Assembly (NCBI RefSeq): GCF_014489075.1
Contig: NZ_JACTGR010000003.1
Coordinates: 62,001-126,000 of the forward strand
DNA: 64,000 nt
Source: Sphingomonas sp. JC676
GTDB lineage: Bacteria; Pseudomonadota; Alphaproteobacteria; Sphingomonadales; Sphingomonadaceae
Reading direction: 5' to 3'
Positions 36,568 through 45,451 of this stretch are shown one piece after another. Below the pieces are notes generated by a model. The model worked only from the letters and a program-made list of their open reading frames with translations, did no database searches and had not been told where the DNA came from. Both the position numbers and the translations under genes were made by a program. The first letter of the stretch is position 1. Each line of letters begins with the position of its first letter.

Positions 36568-37322
36568 CCGTCCGCGCGCGCGTCATCCCCTGCCTCGACG
36601 TCGCCAATGGCCGCGTCGTCAAGGGTGTCAATTTCGTCGACCTGATCGATGCCGGCGATCCCGTCGAGCAGGCGCGTGCCTATGATGCGGCGGGTGCCGA
36701 CGAACTCTGCTTCCTCGACATCACCGCCAGCCACGAAGCGCGCGGCACGATGATCCATGTCGTCCGCCGCACCGCCGAGGTCTGCTTCATGCCGCTCACC
36801 GTCGGCGGCGGCGTCCGCACCGTCGAGGATGCGCGGGCGCTGCTGCTCGCCGGGGCGGACAAGGTCGCGGTCAACAGTGCCGCGGTGTCGCGGCCCGAAG
36901 TGGTCGCCGAGATCGCCGATCGCATGGGTAGCCAATGCGTCGTCGCCTCGATCGATGCGCGCCGGGTCGGCGACTACTGGGAAGTCTTCACCCATGGCGG
37001 CCGCAACGCCACCGGGATCGACGCGGTCGAACACGCCCTTCGCCTCGCCAGATTGGGCGCCGGCGAGCTGCTCGTCACCTCGATGGACCGCGACGGCACC
37101 CGCGACGGCTATGACCTGGCGCTGATCCGCGCCATCGCCGATCAGGTGACGGTGCCGGTGGTCGCCTCGGGCGGCGTCGGCAATCTCGGCCATCTGGTCG
37201 AAGGCATTCGTGACGGCCACGCCTCTGCCGTGCTCGCCGCCTCGATCTTCCATTTCGGCGAGGCGAGCATCGCCGACGCGCATGCGGCGCTGGCCGCGGC
37301 GGGTATCCCGGTCCGCTCTTAA
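36564..37322 (+). CDS. hisF: Imidazole glycerol phosphate synthase, cyclase subunit
   Basis: This 252-residue TIM barrel is the HisF cyclase. It has [18 protein letters not shown] with the catalytic Asp11, the [15 protein letters not shown] block, and the second Asp in [15 protein letters not shown]. The start overlaps the hisA stop (ATGA). Length matches the family. A hairpin follows the stop (37324-37347) before the small exported-protein gene, so hisE may be partly separated in expression. Confidence 0.97.
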   Translation: MTVRARVIPCLDVANGRVVKGVNFVDLIDAGDPVEQARAYDAAGADELCFLDITASHEARGTMIHVVRRTAEVCFMPLTVGGGVRTVEDARALLLAGADKVAVNSAAVSRPEVVAEIADRMGSQCVVASIDARRVGDYWEVFTHGGRNATGIDAVEHALRLARLGAGELLVTSMDRDGTRDGYDLALIRAIADQVTVPVVASGGVGNLGHLVEGIRDGHASAVLAASIFHFGEASIADAHAALAAAGIPVRS

Positions 37323-37323
37323 G

Positions 37324-37347
37324 CCCTCACCCGCAAGCGGGAGAGGG
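37324..37347. repeat. Intergenic hairpin after hisF
   Basis: CCCTC-A-CCCGC pairs with GCGGG-A-GAGGG around a two-base loop, immediately after the hisF stop. This hairpin shape (CCCTC...GAGGG) is common in intergenic DNA of related bacteria as I recall. It is followed by AGTTTAATCC rather than a T tract, so termination would be partial at best. Confidence 0.45.
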
Positions 37348-37389
37348 AGTTTAATCCTTCCCCAACCCCCACCCCGCTACACCGCCCCC

Positions 37390-37584
37390 ATGATCCGCAT
37401 CGCCCTCGCCCTCCTGATCGCCACCCCGGCCTTCGCCGCCGATGAGCCGCCGCATACCGGCGTCGCCGGCAGCCGTTCGATGCCCGAATTCTCGGACCTG
37501 GCGCTGGCCGCGGTCGCCGCGGGCGGCATCTGGTTCGTGCGCAGCCGGATGCGCGCGCGCTTCCGGCGCCGGTCCGAGGATTGA
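37390..37584 (+). CDS. Minimal exported protein with a PEP-CTERM-like tail
   Basis: This 64-residue protein consists of almost nothing but a signal peptide (MIRIALALLIATPAFAA) and a C-terminal sorting-signal-like segment. The tail has MPEFSDLALAAVAAGGIWFV followed by RSRMRARFRRR, which matches the PEP-CTERM plan of a Pro-Glu motif, a membrane helix and a basic cluster. Only about 17 residues (DEPPHTGVAGSRS region) lie between. The ATG at 37390 gives a perfect signal peptide. It lies between hisF and hisE on the same strand. The function is unknown; it could simply be a small membrane protein. Confidence 0.6.
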   Translation: MIRIALALLIATPAFAADEPPHTGVAGSRSMPEFSDLALAAVAAGGIWFVRSRMRARFRRRSED

Positions 37585-37615
37585 CAGGCGCGGCGGGCTC
37601 CCGCAGCCCGCGCAC

Positions 37616-37936
37616 ATGGCCGACTCCCTCGACGCGCTCGAACAGACGATCCGCGAACGCCGCACCGGCGATCCGGCAACCTCCTATGTCGCCAAGCTGA
37701 CCGCGCGCGGCCGCGCCAAGATCGCGCAGAAATTGGGCGAGGAAGCCGTCGAGACCGTCATCGCGGCGATGGCCGACGACAAGGCCGCGCTCACCGGCGA
37801 GGCCGCCGATCTGGTCTTCCACCTCATGATCCTGCTCGCCGATGCCGGCCTTAGCCTCGACCACGTTCGCGCCGAGCTGGCACGGCGCGAGGGGGTTTCG
37901 GGGCTGGAGGAAAAGGCTGGCCGCGCTTCCTCCTGA
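37616..37936 (+). CDS. hisE: Phosphoribosyl-ATP pyrophosphatase
   Basis: This 106-residue helical protein is the monofunctional HisE of the MazG-like fold. It has SLDALEQTIRERR, SYVAKLTARGRAKIAQKLGEEAVE (conserved Lys, Glu-Glu metal ligands) and EAADLVFHLMILLADAG. It hydrolyses PR-ATP to PR-AMP in the second step of histidine synthesis. The ATG at 37616 is the one giving the family start. It is followed by a double-hairpin repeat (37938-38020) and then the HIT-protein gene. Confidence 0.95.
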   Translation: MADSLDALEQTIRERRTGDPATSYVAKLTARGRAKIAQKLGEEAVETVIAAMADDKAALTGEAADLVFHLMILLADAGLSLDHVRAELARREGVSGLEEKAGRASS

Positions 37937-37937
37937 T

Positions 37938-38020
37938 CGTCATCCCGGCGAAAACCGGGACCAGCGTTTCTCTGCGGTTCCGCTCGTGACTCCTGGACCC
38001 CGGCTTTCGCCGGGGTGACG
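37938..38020. repeat. Double-hairpin intergenic repeat, copy 1 (type A)
   Basis: GTCATCCCGGCGAAAACCGGG at the left (cited by its first bases) faces CCCCGGCTTTCGCCGGGGTGAC at the right. Each arm is itself a small hairpin, and the two arms are near-complementary to each other. It lies between hisE and the HIT gene. It is the same type as the copy at 47687-47766. Confidence 0.75.
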
Positions 38021-38053
38021 GAATGGTATGGGAGAGCCGAAAGGAGACCCAGC

Positions 38054-38431
38054 GTGCCCATCGACGCCACCAAGCCCTATGACGACCAGAACATCTTTGC
38101 GAAGATCCTGCGCGGCGAGATCCCGTCGAAGCAGGTCTATGAGGACGCGTTCGCGCTCGCCTTCCACGACATCAACCCCCAGGCGCCGCTGCACATCCTG
38201 GTGATCCCCAAGGGCGCCTATGTCTCGTGGGACGATTTCTCGGCACGCGGATCGGACGCGGAGATCGCCGGGTTCGTCCGCGCCGTTGGGCATGTCGCGC
38301 GCGAGGCAGGGCTGGTGGCGCCGGGATATCGGCTGCTTGCCAATACCGGCCTGGATTCGCACCAGGAGATCCCGCATCTCCACGTCCATATCTTCGCCGG
38401 CAAGCCGCTCGGGCCGATGCTGGCGCGATAG
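38054..38431 (+). CDS. HIT-family nucleotide-binding protein (HinT-like)
   Basis: This 125-residue protein is a histidine-triad hydrolase of the HinT type, acting on nucleoside phosphoramidates or adenylated intermediates. The HIT motif is HLHVHIFAGKPLG near the C-terminus. NIFAKILRGEIPSKQVYED at the N-terminus is characteristic. The start is taken as GTG at 38054 because AAAGGAG lies eight bases upstream and the protein then begins like its family; an in-frame ATG at 38015 falls within repeat DNA. It closes the his gene group on the plus strand. Confidence 0.92.
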   Translation: MPIDATKPYDDQNIFAKILRGEIPSKQVYEDAFALAFHDINPQAPLHILVIPKGAYVSWDDFSARGSDAEIAGFVRAVGHVAREAGLVAPGYRLLANTGLDSHQEIPHLHVHIFAGKPLGPMLAR

Positions 38432-38459
38432 GGCGCGGCGCCGCGCCGCTCTGCCAGTA

Positions 38460-39551
38460 TCAGTTTGCCTTGAGCGTGAAGCGCTGCAGCCGTCGGCCCG
38501 GCACCTCGGCCACGTAGAGATTGCCGTGACTGTCGGTGGCCATGAGATGCGGGCCGAGAAACTGGCCCGGCGCGTCTCCCTTGCCGCCGATCTCGCCGAT
38601 CGCCTTCAAGGAACGGCGATCGAAGATGAGGACCTTCGAGTTTCCGAAGTCGGCCACATAGAGGAACCGCTGCGCGGCATCCGCCGAGAAGGCCATGCCG
38701 GACGCGGTCTGCGCCGACGCTTCGTTCCGGTCGATGAACACCTGTCGCAGATAGCGGCCGCCGCGCGTGAAGACCTGGACGCGCTGATTGTTCCTGTCCG
38801 AGACATAGACCAGCCCGTCGCGGGACAGCTCGACGCCGTGCACGCCGTTGAAGCCGGCCGGTCCGTTGCCCGTCTCCGGCGTGAAGGCCCTGCCGGGCTC
38901 GCGCGTCGGCGGCGCCGGCAAGGAGGGCGGCACTGCCCCGAAAGCGCTCCACATGCGCTTGAACTTGCCGGTCTCGCTGTCGAAAACAATGACCCGGCGG
39001 TTGCCATAGCCGTCGGCGACATAGACTTCGTGGTGCCCCAGATCGACGAAGACATCGGCGGGCGCCGAAAGGTTTTCGACGTCATCGTCGCCGCGCGTAC
39101 CGCCCGGACGCCCGATTTGGCGCAGGAAGCGGCCCGCCGAATCGAATGTCAGGAGCATGTCGTCGGCCGTTTTCGGGTCGGATCGCCCATTGCCGGTGAT
39201 CCACACCCGGCCGAGGGCATCGACGGCGAGACTATGCTCGTTGGCGGGCCAGTCAAACCCCGGCCCGGGCCCGCCGAACCCGCGAAGATAGACCCCGTGC
39301 CGGTCGAATATCATGATCGGCGGCGCGGCCTGCTGGCCCGGACCCGGCTTCGCGGTCCGGGGCCGTTGCAGAACCCATAATTGGTCGTGCTTGTCGACAT
39401 CGACCGCTGCAACTTCGCCGAAGACCAGGTCGGCCGGCATTTTCAGCCACTGGGTTTCCACGGTGAATTGTGGCGCGCGAACAGCAGCGTGCGGAGGGGC
39501 CGCCCCCAGGGAAAGCGTGATCGCCACCAAAAAGCAAAGGCGTCCAAGCAT
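38460..39551 (-). CDS. Secreted NHL-repeat (six-bladed beta-propeller) protein
   Basis: This 363-residue protein has a signal peptide (hydrophobic to about residue 22) and a series of NHL-type blades: LWVLQRP, VWITGNGRSDPKT, VYVADGYGNRRVIVFD, LVYVSDRNNQRVQVFTRGGRYL, LYVADFGNSKVLIFDRR and LYVAEVPGRRLQRFTL. The repeating YVAD.GN.RV pattern is diagnostic. Such propellers act as binding scaffolds or as lyases (peptidyl-alpha-hydroxyglycine type), but catalytic residues are not obvious here. It stands alone, convergent with the HIT gene. Location is periplasmic or outer-membrane associated. Confidence 0.8.
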   Translation of the reverse strand: MLGRLCFLVAITLSLGAAPPHAAVRAPQFTVETQWLKMPADLVFGEVAAVDVDKHDQLWVLQRPRTAKPGPGQQAAPPIMIFDRHGVYLRGFGGPGPGFDWPANEHSLAVDALGRVWITGNGRSDPKTADDMLLTFDSAGRFLRQIGRPGGTRGDDDVENLSAPADVFVDLGHHEVYVADGYGNRRVIVFDSETGKFKRMWSAFGAVPPSLPAPPTREPGRAFTPETGNGPAGFNGVHGVELSRDGLVYVSDRNNQRVQVFTRGGRYLRQVFIDRNEASAQTASGMAFSADAAQRFLYVADFGNSKVLIFDRRSLKAIGEIGGKGDAPGQFLGPHLMATDSHGNLYVAEVPGRRLQRFTLKAN

Positions 39552-39802
39552 CGATCAAAACCCTCCCCATGCCGCCCGATGGCCGGCCCTGTCCTTGTCG
39601 TCGCTGAGCCCTTCAGCGGGCCGCGACGCCGAATTCAATCTTCAGGCCATTCCGCGTCACGGACAAGGCAGCATGGCAGACTAAATCCGCCGGTTCACCC
39701 GGTGGAAGTGGCCGGCAGCGAACGGCACGTCGCTTGACGCCGCGGTCAACGCCCGCGATCATCCTGGACAGCGGAAGCAATAGCCGTTCCGGGGGGAGCA
39801 CC

Positions 39803-40234
39803 GTGTCGATTGGCCGGATTCGTTACGTCGCGCTTAGTGCGCTGCTGCTACTGCTTGCCGCGGCTGGGTCGCCGGCAGGCGCGGCGCCGAAAGCGCCTTG
39901 CGGGACCGGTCTTGTCGCCGGCGTGGCAGGCTGCGTGGAGTGGATGCTGAAGCTCTCTGAATATCGGGACCTGATCGCCCGTGCGCGGAAGGGCGACAAC
40001 GATGCCGCGGTGAAACTCGCACAGTTTGAAGATACTCGCGACGACCGGACCGCGGAGGGCGGACGACGGTGGTGGCTGCTCGCCGCCGAACGTGGCGAAT
40101 GCCAGGCGCTGCGCACCATGCGCGATGACGAGTCGCGTAGGGGCAGGCGCGCCGCCGCCGCCAAATGGCGAACGCGCATCCGCTGGAACAGTTGTGCGCC
40201 GTCGGTGCAGGGAGAACGCTGGCTGGGATTCTAA
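39803..40234 (+). CDS. Small exported protein of unknown function (SEL1/TPR-like stretch)
   Basis: This 143-residue protein has a signal peptide with a Leu/Ala-rich core (YVALSALLLLLAAAG) and cleavage near AGAAP. The mature part has ARKGDNDAAVKLAQFED and RWWLLAAERGEC, which resemble one or two degenerate Sel1-type helical repeats, and four cysteines (about residues 34, 45, 101 and 131), perhaps in disulfides. The start is GTG at 39803 behind GGGGGGAG; an ATG at 39734 adds an unlikely extension. I do not recognise the family. Confidence 0.65.
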   Translation: MSIGRIRYVALSALLLLLAAAGSPAGAAPKAPCGTGLVAGVAGCVEWMLKLSEYRDLIARARKGDNDAAVKLAQFEDTRDDRTAEGGRRWWLLAAERGECQALRTMRDDESRRGRRAAAAKWRTRIRWNSCAPSVQGERWLGF

Positions 40235-40537
40235 CCCGCCCGCCGCTTGCAATGTAGGATTTCGCCTGCTTGGCTCGGCCGGTTACCGGCCGCTCTTTGA
40301 ATCCTTCGAGCCTCGCATTCCCAACGCGCAATAATATTACGAGATGCGGCGCGTTATCGCGAACTTCGTCAATTTTCGCGCGCGCTCCGGCCGCACAGTG
40401 GCGTGAACTTCGTGACCTTTGATCCGCCGTTCGCCGCGCCGCGCGCAGCAAAGGGATTGCGCGCCCCTGATTTGGGGCTAGGCTCGCGCCTTTCATCATT
40501 GGTGCGGCGCAACGACGCCGTGAAGGGGATAACCTAA
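40235..40537. other. Intergenic region upstream of the APC permease gene
   Basis: No gene is supported in these 303 bp. They contain one copy of a dispersed 19-bp repeat (40245-40263) followed by a hairpin-forming CCGGTTACCGG segment, an AT-richer patch with CAATTTTCGCGCGCG, and a small hairpin GCCCC-TGATTT-GGGGC near 40467. A ribosome-binding purine tract (GAAGGGGATAA) precedes the permease ATG. Confidence 0.4.
40245..40263 (+). repeat. Dispersed 19-bp repeat, copy 1
   Basis: GCTTGCAATGTAGGATTTC occurs here and, as an exact reverse complement, at 47878-47896. In both places it lies in intergenic DNA, and on the same reading sense it is followed within about 40 bp by a CCGG...CTCTTT segment, so the shared unit is probably longer than the exact match. 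Confidence 0.6.
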
Positions 40538-42082
40538 ATGATATTCGGGCGCATAAAGCCACTCGATGCCATTCTGGCGACAGCCGAAAAGAAATCGCTC
40601 CACCGCTCACTCGGCCCGATCCAGCTGACCCTGCTCGGCGTCGGCGCGATCATCGGCACCGGCATCTTCGTGCTCACCGCCGAAGCCGCGCAAAAGGCTG
40701 GCCCGGGCATGATGATCAGCTTCATCATCGCCGGCTTCGTCTGCGCGGTGGCCGCACTCTGCTATTCGGAGCTCGCATCGATGGTGCCGGTTTCCGGCTC
40801 CGCCTACACCTATACCTATGCCGTGATGGGCGAGCTGCTCGCCTGGATGGTCGGCTGGGCGCTGGTCCTTGAATATGCCGTCGCGGCCTCCGCGGTCTCG
40901 GTCGGCTGGTCGGGTTATATCGTGGGATTGCTGCGGGACACGATCGGGCTCAACATCCCGGCCGCGTTCGCCAACGGCCCCTATGCCGGCGGCATCGTCA
41001 ACCTGCCCGCCGCCTTGATCGCGATGCTGGTCACCTGGCTGCTGATGATCGGCACCACCGAGAGCGCCCGCGTCAACGCGGTGCTCGTCGCGATCAAGAT
41101 CGCCGCGCTCTCGCTGTTCTGCCTGATCACGCTTCCGCTCATCAAGGGCGGCAACTTCACGCCGTTCACGCCGAATGGCTGGGGCATCATCGGCGTCGGC
41201 GGCGCCGCCGCGTCGATCTTCTTCGCTTATGTCGGCTTCGATGCGGTCTCGACCGCAGCCGAGGAAACCAAGAACCCGCAGCGCAACGTTCCGATCGGCC
41301 TGATCGGATCGCTCGCCATCTGCACCATCTTCTACCTGCTCGTCGCCGCCGGCGCGATCGGCATGATCGGCGCGACGCCGGTCACCGGTCTCAACGGCGA
41401 GGTCCTTTCGCCCGGCTCGTCCGAGCTCGCCGCGCGCTGCGCCGATATCGTCAATGGCGGCGCCACGCTGCCGCTCGCCTGCTCGAAAGAGGCGCTCGCG
41501 CACGTTCTCAAGGTCGGCGGCTATGACTGGGCCGGCTATTTTATGGGCCTCGCGGCCGGTCTGGCGCTGCCCTCGGTCATCCTGATGATGCTGTTCGGCC
41601 AGACCCGCATCTTCTTCGTGATGGCGCGCGACGGTCTGCTGCCGGAGAAGCTGGCATCGATCCACCCCAAGTGGAAGACCCCGCATATCGTCACCTTCAT
41701 CACCGGCGTGTTCGTCGCGATCGCCGCGGCGTTCCTGCCGGTCGGCAAGCTCGCCGACGTCTCCAACTCGGGTACGCTGTTCGCCTTCCTGATGGTGGCG
41801 GTCGCGGTGCTGATCCTGCGCCGTACCGATCCGGATCGCCGCCGCCCGTTCCGGACGCCGTTCGTCTATATCGTCGCGCCGCTGGCGATCGTCGGCTGTA
41901 TCGGCCTGTATCTGCTGCTGCCGTTCGACGCGAAGATGGTGCTGCCGATCTGGGGCGGCATCGGCCTGGTGATCTATTTCGCCTATGGCTATCGCAAGAG
42001 CCATGTCGGCCGCGGCCTCGTCGATGTGTCCGAGCCCGAGGCCTATGAGGATCTCGAACCCAAGGTGCCGGGAACGCACTGA
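40538..42082 (+). CDS. APC-family amino acid permease
   Basis: This 514-residue membrane protein has about twelve to fourteen hydrophobic segments and the APC signature in the first helix, LLGVGAIIGTGIFVLTAEAA. It resembles the cationic amino acid transporter (CAT/YfnA) branch, with SFIIAGFVCAVAALCYSELASM (landmark) and FFAYVGFDAVSTAAEETKNP, where the Glu-Glu-Thr-Lys-Asn-Pro motif is conserved. It would import amino acids with protons or by exchange. The ATG is preceded by GAAGGGGATAA. The gene ends at a strong bidirectional terminator shared with the adenosine kinase gene. Confidence 0.92.
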   Translation: MIFGRIKPLDAILATAEKKSLHRSLGPIQLTLLGVGAIIGTGIFVLTAEAAQKAGPGMMISFIIAGFVCAVAALCYSELASMVPVSGSAYTYTYAVMGELLAWMVGWALVLEYAVAASAVSVGWSGYIVGLLRDTIGLNIPAAFANGPYAGGIVNLPAALIAMLVTWLLMIGTTESARVNAVLVAIKIAALSLFCLITLPLIKGGNFTPFTPNGWGIIGVGGAAASIFFAYVGFDAVSTAAEETKNPQRNVPIGLIGSLAICTIFYLLVAAGAIGMIGATPVTGLNGEVLSPGSSELAARCADIVNGGATLPLACSKEALAHVLKVGGYDWAGYFMGLAAGLALPSVILMMLFGQTRIFFVMARDGLLPEKLASIHPKWKTPHIVTFITGVFVAIAAAFLPVGKLADVSNSGTLFAFLMVAVAVLILRRTDPDRRRPFRTPFVYIVAPLAIVGCIGLYLLLPFDAKMVLPIWGGIGLVIYFAYGYRKSHVGRGLVDVSEPEAYEDLEPKVPGTH

Positions 42083-42096
42083 GGGTCGAGCTCAAA

Positions 42097-42132
42097 AAAA
42101 GGGGCCGGGAGAGCGATCTCCCGGCCCCTTTT
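42097..42132. terminator. Strong bidirectional rho-independent terminator
   Basis: AAAAGGGGCCGGGAGA (42097-42112) pairs perfectly with TCTCCCGGCCCCTTTT (42117-42132) around GCGA. The A-rich left flank (seven A's) and T-rich right flank give U tracts in both directions. It separates the convergent permease (ending 42082) and adenosine kinase (ending 42151) genes. Confidence 0.92.
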
Positions 42133-42150
42133 CGTTTCAGGTGGAGCGGA

Positions 42151-43149
42151 TCAGCCCAGCCGTTCTTCCGCCAGCTTCTTCAGATCCTTCTCGGCGCGCG
42201 CGCCGTAATGCTGGATGATCTCCGCCGCGCAGATCGCGCCGAGGCGAAGCGATTCCTCGAGGCTACGGCCCTGCGCCTGGCCGAAGAGGAAGCCCGCGGC
42301 GAACATGTCACCGGCGCCGGTGGTGTCGACCAGCTTCTCGATCGGCTCGGCCTTGACCTCGACGCGCTCGGAGCCCTGGAGCGCCATCGCGCCCTGCTCG
42401 CTGCGCGTCACGACGAGCAGCGGCACCTTGCCATGGATATGCTCGACCGCGCCCTCGAAGCTTTCATGCTCGCACAGCGCCAGCAGCTCGCTCTCATTGG
42501 CGAACAGGATGTCGATAAGCCCGTCCTCGATCAGCTTGCGGAAATCACCGCCGTGGCGCGAGATGCAGAACACGTCGGACAGCGTGAAGGCCACCTTGCG
42601 GCCATTGGCGCGGGCGATGTCGATCGCGGCGCGCATCGCGGCGCGCGGCTCTTCCGGATCCCACAAATAGCCTTCGAGATAGAGGATCGCGCCATTGGCG
42701 ATCATGCTCTCGTCGATTGCGGCGGCGGGGAGGAACTGCGAGGCGCCGAGAAAGGTATTCATCGTGCGCTGGCCGTCGGGCGTGACGAAGATCAGGCAGC
42801 GCGCGGTGGTCGGCTGACCTTCACGGACCACGGTGTCGAAATGCACGCCGGCGGCGCGGATGTCGTGGCCGAAGACCATGCCGAGCTGGTCGTCTGCGAC
42901 CTGGCCGATGAACGCGCACTTGCCGCCCAGTGCTGCGATGCCCGCGACGGTGTTCGCCGCCGACCCGCCGGAGACTTCGCGGCCCGGGCCCATCTTGGCA
43001 TAGAGCGCGTCCGCCTCTTCGGGCGAGAACATCAGCTGCATCGATCCCTTGGCGACGCCGATCTCCTCGATGAAGCTGTCTTCGGCCTGGGCAAGGATGT
43101 CGACGATGGCATTGCCGATCGCGACCACGTCATAAAGGGGGGTGGTCAA
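42151..43149 (-). CDS. PfkB-family adenosine kinase
   Basis: This 332-residue protein is a ribokinase-fold (PfkB) kinase, closest to the adenosine kinases of alphaproteobacteria. It has YDVVAIGNAIVDILA at the start, VSGGSAANTVAGIAALGG for substrate binding, and the C-terminal anion-hole motif DTTGAGDMFAAGFLFG with the catalytic Asp. It would phosphorylate adenosine to AMP, or possibly a related nucleoside. The start is TTG at 43149 with GGAG nine bases upstream. Transcription ends at the 42097-42132 hairpin. Confidence 0.88.
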   Translation of the reverse strand: MTTPLYDVVAIGNAIVDILAQAEDSFIEEIGVAKGSMQLMFSPEEADALYAKMGPGREVSGGSAANTVAGIAALGGKCAFIGQVADDQLGMVFGHDIRAAGVHFDTVVREGQPTTARCLIFVTPDGQRTMNTFLGASQFLPAAAIDESMIANGAILYLEGYLWDPEEPRAAMRAAIDIARANGRKVAFTLSDVFCISRHGGDFRKLIEDGLIDILFANESELLALCEHESFEGAVEHIHGKVPLLVVTRSEQGAMALQGSERVEVKAEPIEKLVDTTGAGDMFAAGFLFGQAQGRSLEESLRLGAICAAEIIQHYGARAEKDLKKLAEERLG

Positions 43150-43223
43150 GGTCTAACGCTCCAATTGGGTTGCGCCGATGCCCTAGAGAGCGGCATGGAA
43201 TAGTGCAACCAAAGGGACCTCGC

Positions 43224-43910
43224 TTGATCCAAGCCTTCTTCCTATCGCTGGGCCAGTTGACCGACCGGCCGGTGCTCTCGGTCTTCCTCAAGTCGCTCGC
43301 GGTGACACTGCTGCTGTTCGCCGCAGCAGGGGTCGGACTGTGGTTCGCGCTCGATGCCATGTTCGATAGCCTGGCCGCGCGCTGGCAAGACGAGAGCGGC
43401 ATCTTCGCGGCGGTGGCGACCGCGATGCTGCTGGCGGGCGCCTGGTGGCTGCTCTTCCGCGCGATCGCGGTTGCGGTGATCGGGCTATTCGGCGACGAAA
43501 TCGTCGCGGCGGTGGAGGCGCGCTACTATCCCGCCGCGCATGCCGCCGCCCGGCCGGTGCCCTTCGCGCGGTCGCTGGCGATGGGGCTGGGATCGGCGGC
43601 ACGGGCGATCGGCGTCAACCTCCTCCTGCTGCCCGTCTATCTGCTGCTGATCGTCACAGGCGTGGGCACGCCGATCCTGTTCTTCGCGGTCAATGGTTGG
43701 CTGCTCGGGCGCGATCTGGGAGACATGGTCGCCGCGCGCCATCTGCCCGCCGCCGGGCTCTCGGCATGGCGCAAGGAGACTACGGCTCGCCGCTTCGTGC
43801 TTGGCTTGATCGGCACCGGCCTGTTCGTGGTTCCGGTGTTGAACCTTGTTGCACCCGTGCTCGGCGCCGCGATGGCGACCCATGTCTTCCACCGGGGCCG
43901 GCGCGCATGA
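43224..43910 (+). CDS. EI24-domain (CysZ-like) membrane protein
   Basis: This 228-residue protein has four or more hydrophobic segments and matches the EI24/CysZ family (LIQAFFLSLGQLTDRPVL at the N-terminus; VNLLLLPVYLLLIVTGVGTP; FAVNGWLLGRDLGDMVAARHL; FVVPVLNLVAPVLGAAMATHVFHR). CysZ proteins are linked to sulfate uptake, but many EI24 members have no known role. The start is taken as TTG at 43224, six bases after AAAGGGA; an in-frame ATG at 43170 is possible but has no ribosome-binding site. The stop overlaps the lipoprotein ATG (ATGA). Confidence 0.75.
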   Translation: MIQAFFLSLGQLTDRPVLSVFLKSLAVTLLLFAAAGVGLWFALDAMFDSLAARWQDESGIFAAVATAMLLAGAWWLLFRAIAVAVIGLFGDEIVAAVEARYYPAAHAAARPVPFARSLAMGLGSAARAIGVNLLLLPVYLLLIVTGVGTPILFFAVNGWLLGRDLGDMVAARHLPAAGLSAWRKETTARRFVLGLIGTGLFVVPVLNLVAPVLGAAMATHVFHRGRRA

Positions 43911-44293
43911 AGGGCTGGATCGTCGTCGCCGCGCTGGCGCTCGCGGCGTGCGGCGAGAGCATGCCGCCGCCACGCGCGGCGTCCTATGTCCCGGTCCCCG
44001 CCGCGGCGCCGGTTGCGATACCTGCGCCACCCAGCATCGCCGCGATCAAGGGCGAGACCGCGCCCAAGCTGATCGCGCAGTTCGGCACGCCGGCGATGGA
44101 CCTGAACGAGGGCCGCGCCCGCAAGCTGCAATTCGCCGGGCCGATCTGCGTGCTCGACGCCTATCTCTATCCGCCCGCGAGCGGAAAAGGAGACCAGGTC
44201 GTAACCCATCTCGACACACGCCAACGCGACGGCGCCCCCATCGATCAGGCGAGCTGCGTCGCGGCGCTGACCAAGCGGCCGGGCGTGCGCTAG
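43907..44293 (+). CDS. Small predicted lipoprotein
   Basis: This 128-residue protein has a lipoprotein signal peptide with lipobox LAAC (Cys15), followed by a Pro/Ala-rich linker ([20 protein letters not shown]) and a compact domain with [23 protein letters not shown], which looks like a SmpA/OmlA-type small fold used in outer-membrane assembly factors. Two further cysteines (about residues 84 and 119) could form a disulfide. It is translationally coupled to the EI24 gene. Its stop overlaps the convergent queG stop within CTAG. The function is not known. Confidence 0.7.
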   Translation: MKGWIVVAALALAACGESMPPPRAASYVPVPAAAPVAIPAPPSIAAIKGETAPKLIAQFGTPAMDLNEGRARKLQFAGPICVLDAYLYPPASGKGDQVVTHLDTRQRDGAPIDQASCVAALTKRPGVR

Positions 44294-45408
44294 AGCCACT
44301 CCCCGCGGACGTCCTCATCGGCTTCGTCGGGCAGCCGCGTCGCGCGCTCGGCTTGCCAGCGACTGGCATCGAGCTGGCCAAGCGCCCAGACCGCCGCGCC
44401 GCGCACCACCGGATCGGGATCATCGAGCAATGCCGCCACCGGCGTGACCAACGCCGCAATCCCGCTGTTCCCCGCCGCGATCAGACAGTTGCGCACCATC
44501 CGGTCGCGCCCGATCCGCTTGATCGGCGAGCCCGAAAACACCTCGCGAAACCCCACATCGTCGAGCGCGAGCAGGTCCGCCAGCATCGGAGCGGTCAGTT
44601 CGGCGCGGGGGGCAAAGGCGAGGTTGGCCTGCGCCGCGGCGGCGAACTTGTTCCACGGGCACACCGCCAAACAATCGTCACAGCCATAGATGCGGTTACC
44701 GATCCCCACGCGAAATTCGTGCGGGATCGGCCCCTTATTCTCGATCGTCAGATACGAGATGCAGCGCCGCGCATCGAGCCGATAGGGTGCGGGGAAGGCG
44801 TCGGTCGGGCATGCCGTCTGGCACGCTTCGCAGCTCCCGCACGTCGTCCGCACGCGCGCGTCACCCGCCAGTTCCAGCGTCGTGTAGATCGCACCGAGAA
44901 ACAGCCAGCTCCCGTGCGCGCGGCTGACGAGGTTGGTGTGCTTGCCTTGCCAGCCCAGCCCCGCCGCCTCGGCCAATGGTTTCTCCATCACCGGCGCGGT
45001 ATCGACGAACACCTTGACGTCCGCGCCCGGCGCCGCGCCCACGAGCCAGCGTGCCAGCTCCTTCAGCCGCCGCTTCATCACGTCGTGATAATCGGCACCC
45101 TGGGCATAGACCGAGATGCGCCCGCGCTCGCCCTCGCCGGCCAGCGCCAGCGGATCGAGCGCGGGGGCATAGCTCATCCCCAGCGAAATCACCGAGCGCA
45201 CTTCGGGCCAGAGCCCCTTGGGCGCCTCGCGGCGATGCGCGCGCTCCTCCATCCAGATCATCGACCCGTGCGCGCCCTCGGCCAGCCACTCCCGCAGCCG
45301 CGCACCGGCCAGCGGCGCGGCATCGGCATGCGCGATTCCGCAGGCGGCGAACCCGATTTCCGCCGCTTTCGCCTTGAGCAAGGCCTCCAATGGCTTGTCT
45401 TCACGCAC
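44290..45408 (-). CDS. queG: Epoxyqueuosine reductase
   Basis: This 372-residue protein is the cobalamin-dependent epoxyqueuosine reductase that completes queuosine in tRNA. Two 4Fe-4S cluster motifs are present, [12 protein letters not shown] and [12 protein letters not shown], together with [13 protein letters not shown] and [12 protein letters not shown], where the catalytic Asp lies, and a C-terminal HEAT-like segment ([13 protein letters not shown]). The start is a GTG at 45408. The gene stands alone on the minus strand between the lipoprotein gene and the divergent ABC transporter operon. Confidence 0.93.
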   Translation of the reverse strand: MREDKPLEALLKAKAAEIGFAACGIAHADAAPLAGARLREWLAEGAHGSMIWMEERAHRREAPKGLWPEVRSVISLGMSYAPALDPLALAGEGERGRISVYAQGADYHDVMKRRLKELARWLVGAAPGADVKVFVDTAPVMEKPLAEAAGLGWQGKHTNLVSRAHGSWLFLGAIYTTLELAGDARVRTTCGSCEACQTACPTDAFPAPYRLDARRCISYLTIENKGPIPHEFRVGIGNRIYGCDDCLAVCPWNKFAAAAQANLAFAPRAELTAPMLADLLALDDVGFREVFSGSPIKRIGRDRMVRNCLIAAGNSGIAALVTPVAALLDDPDPVVRGAAVWALGQLDASRWQAERATRLPDEADEDVRGEWL

Positions 45409-45451
45409 AGCGACCCGCTACCACGAAGTCCCACCGGGGAGGGGAGCAAAT

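Noticed and set aside
40607..42079. A 490-codon minus-strand open frame opposite the APC permease gene.
   Set aside because: It is almost wholly Arg, Asp, Gly and Gln, the reverse image of hydrophobic membrane codons.
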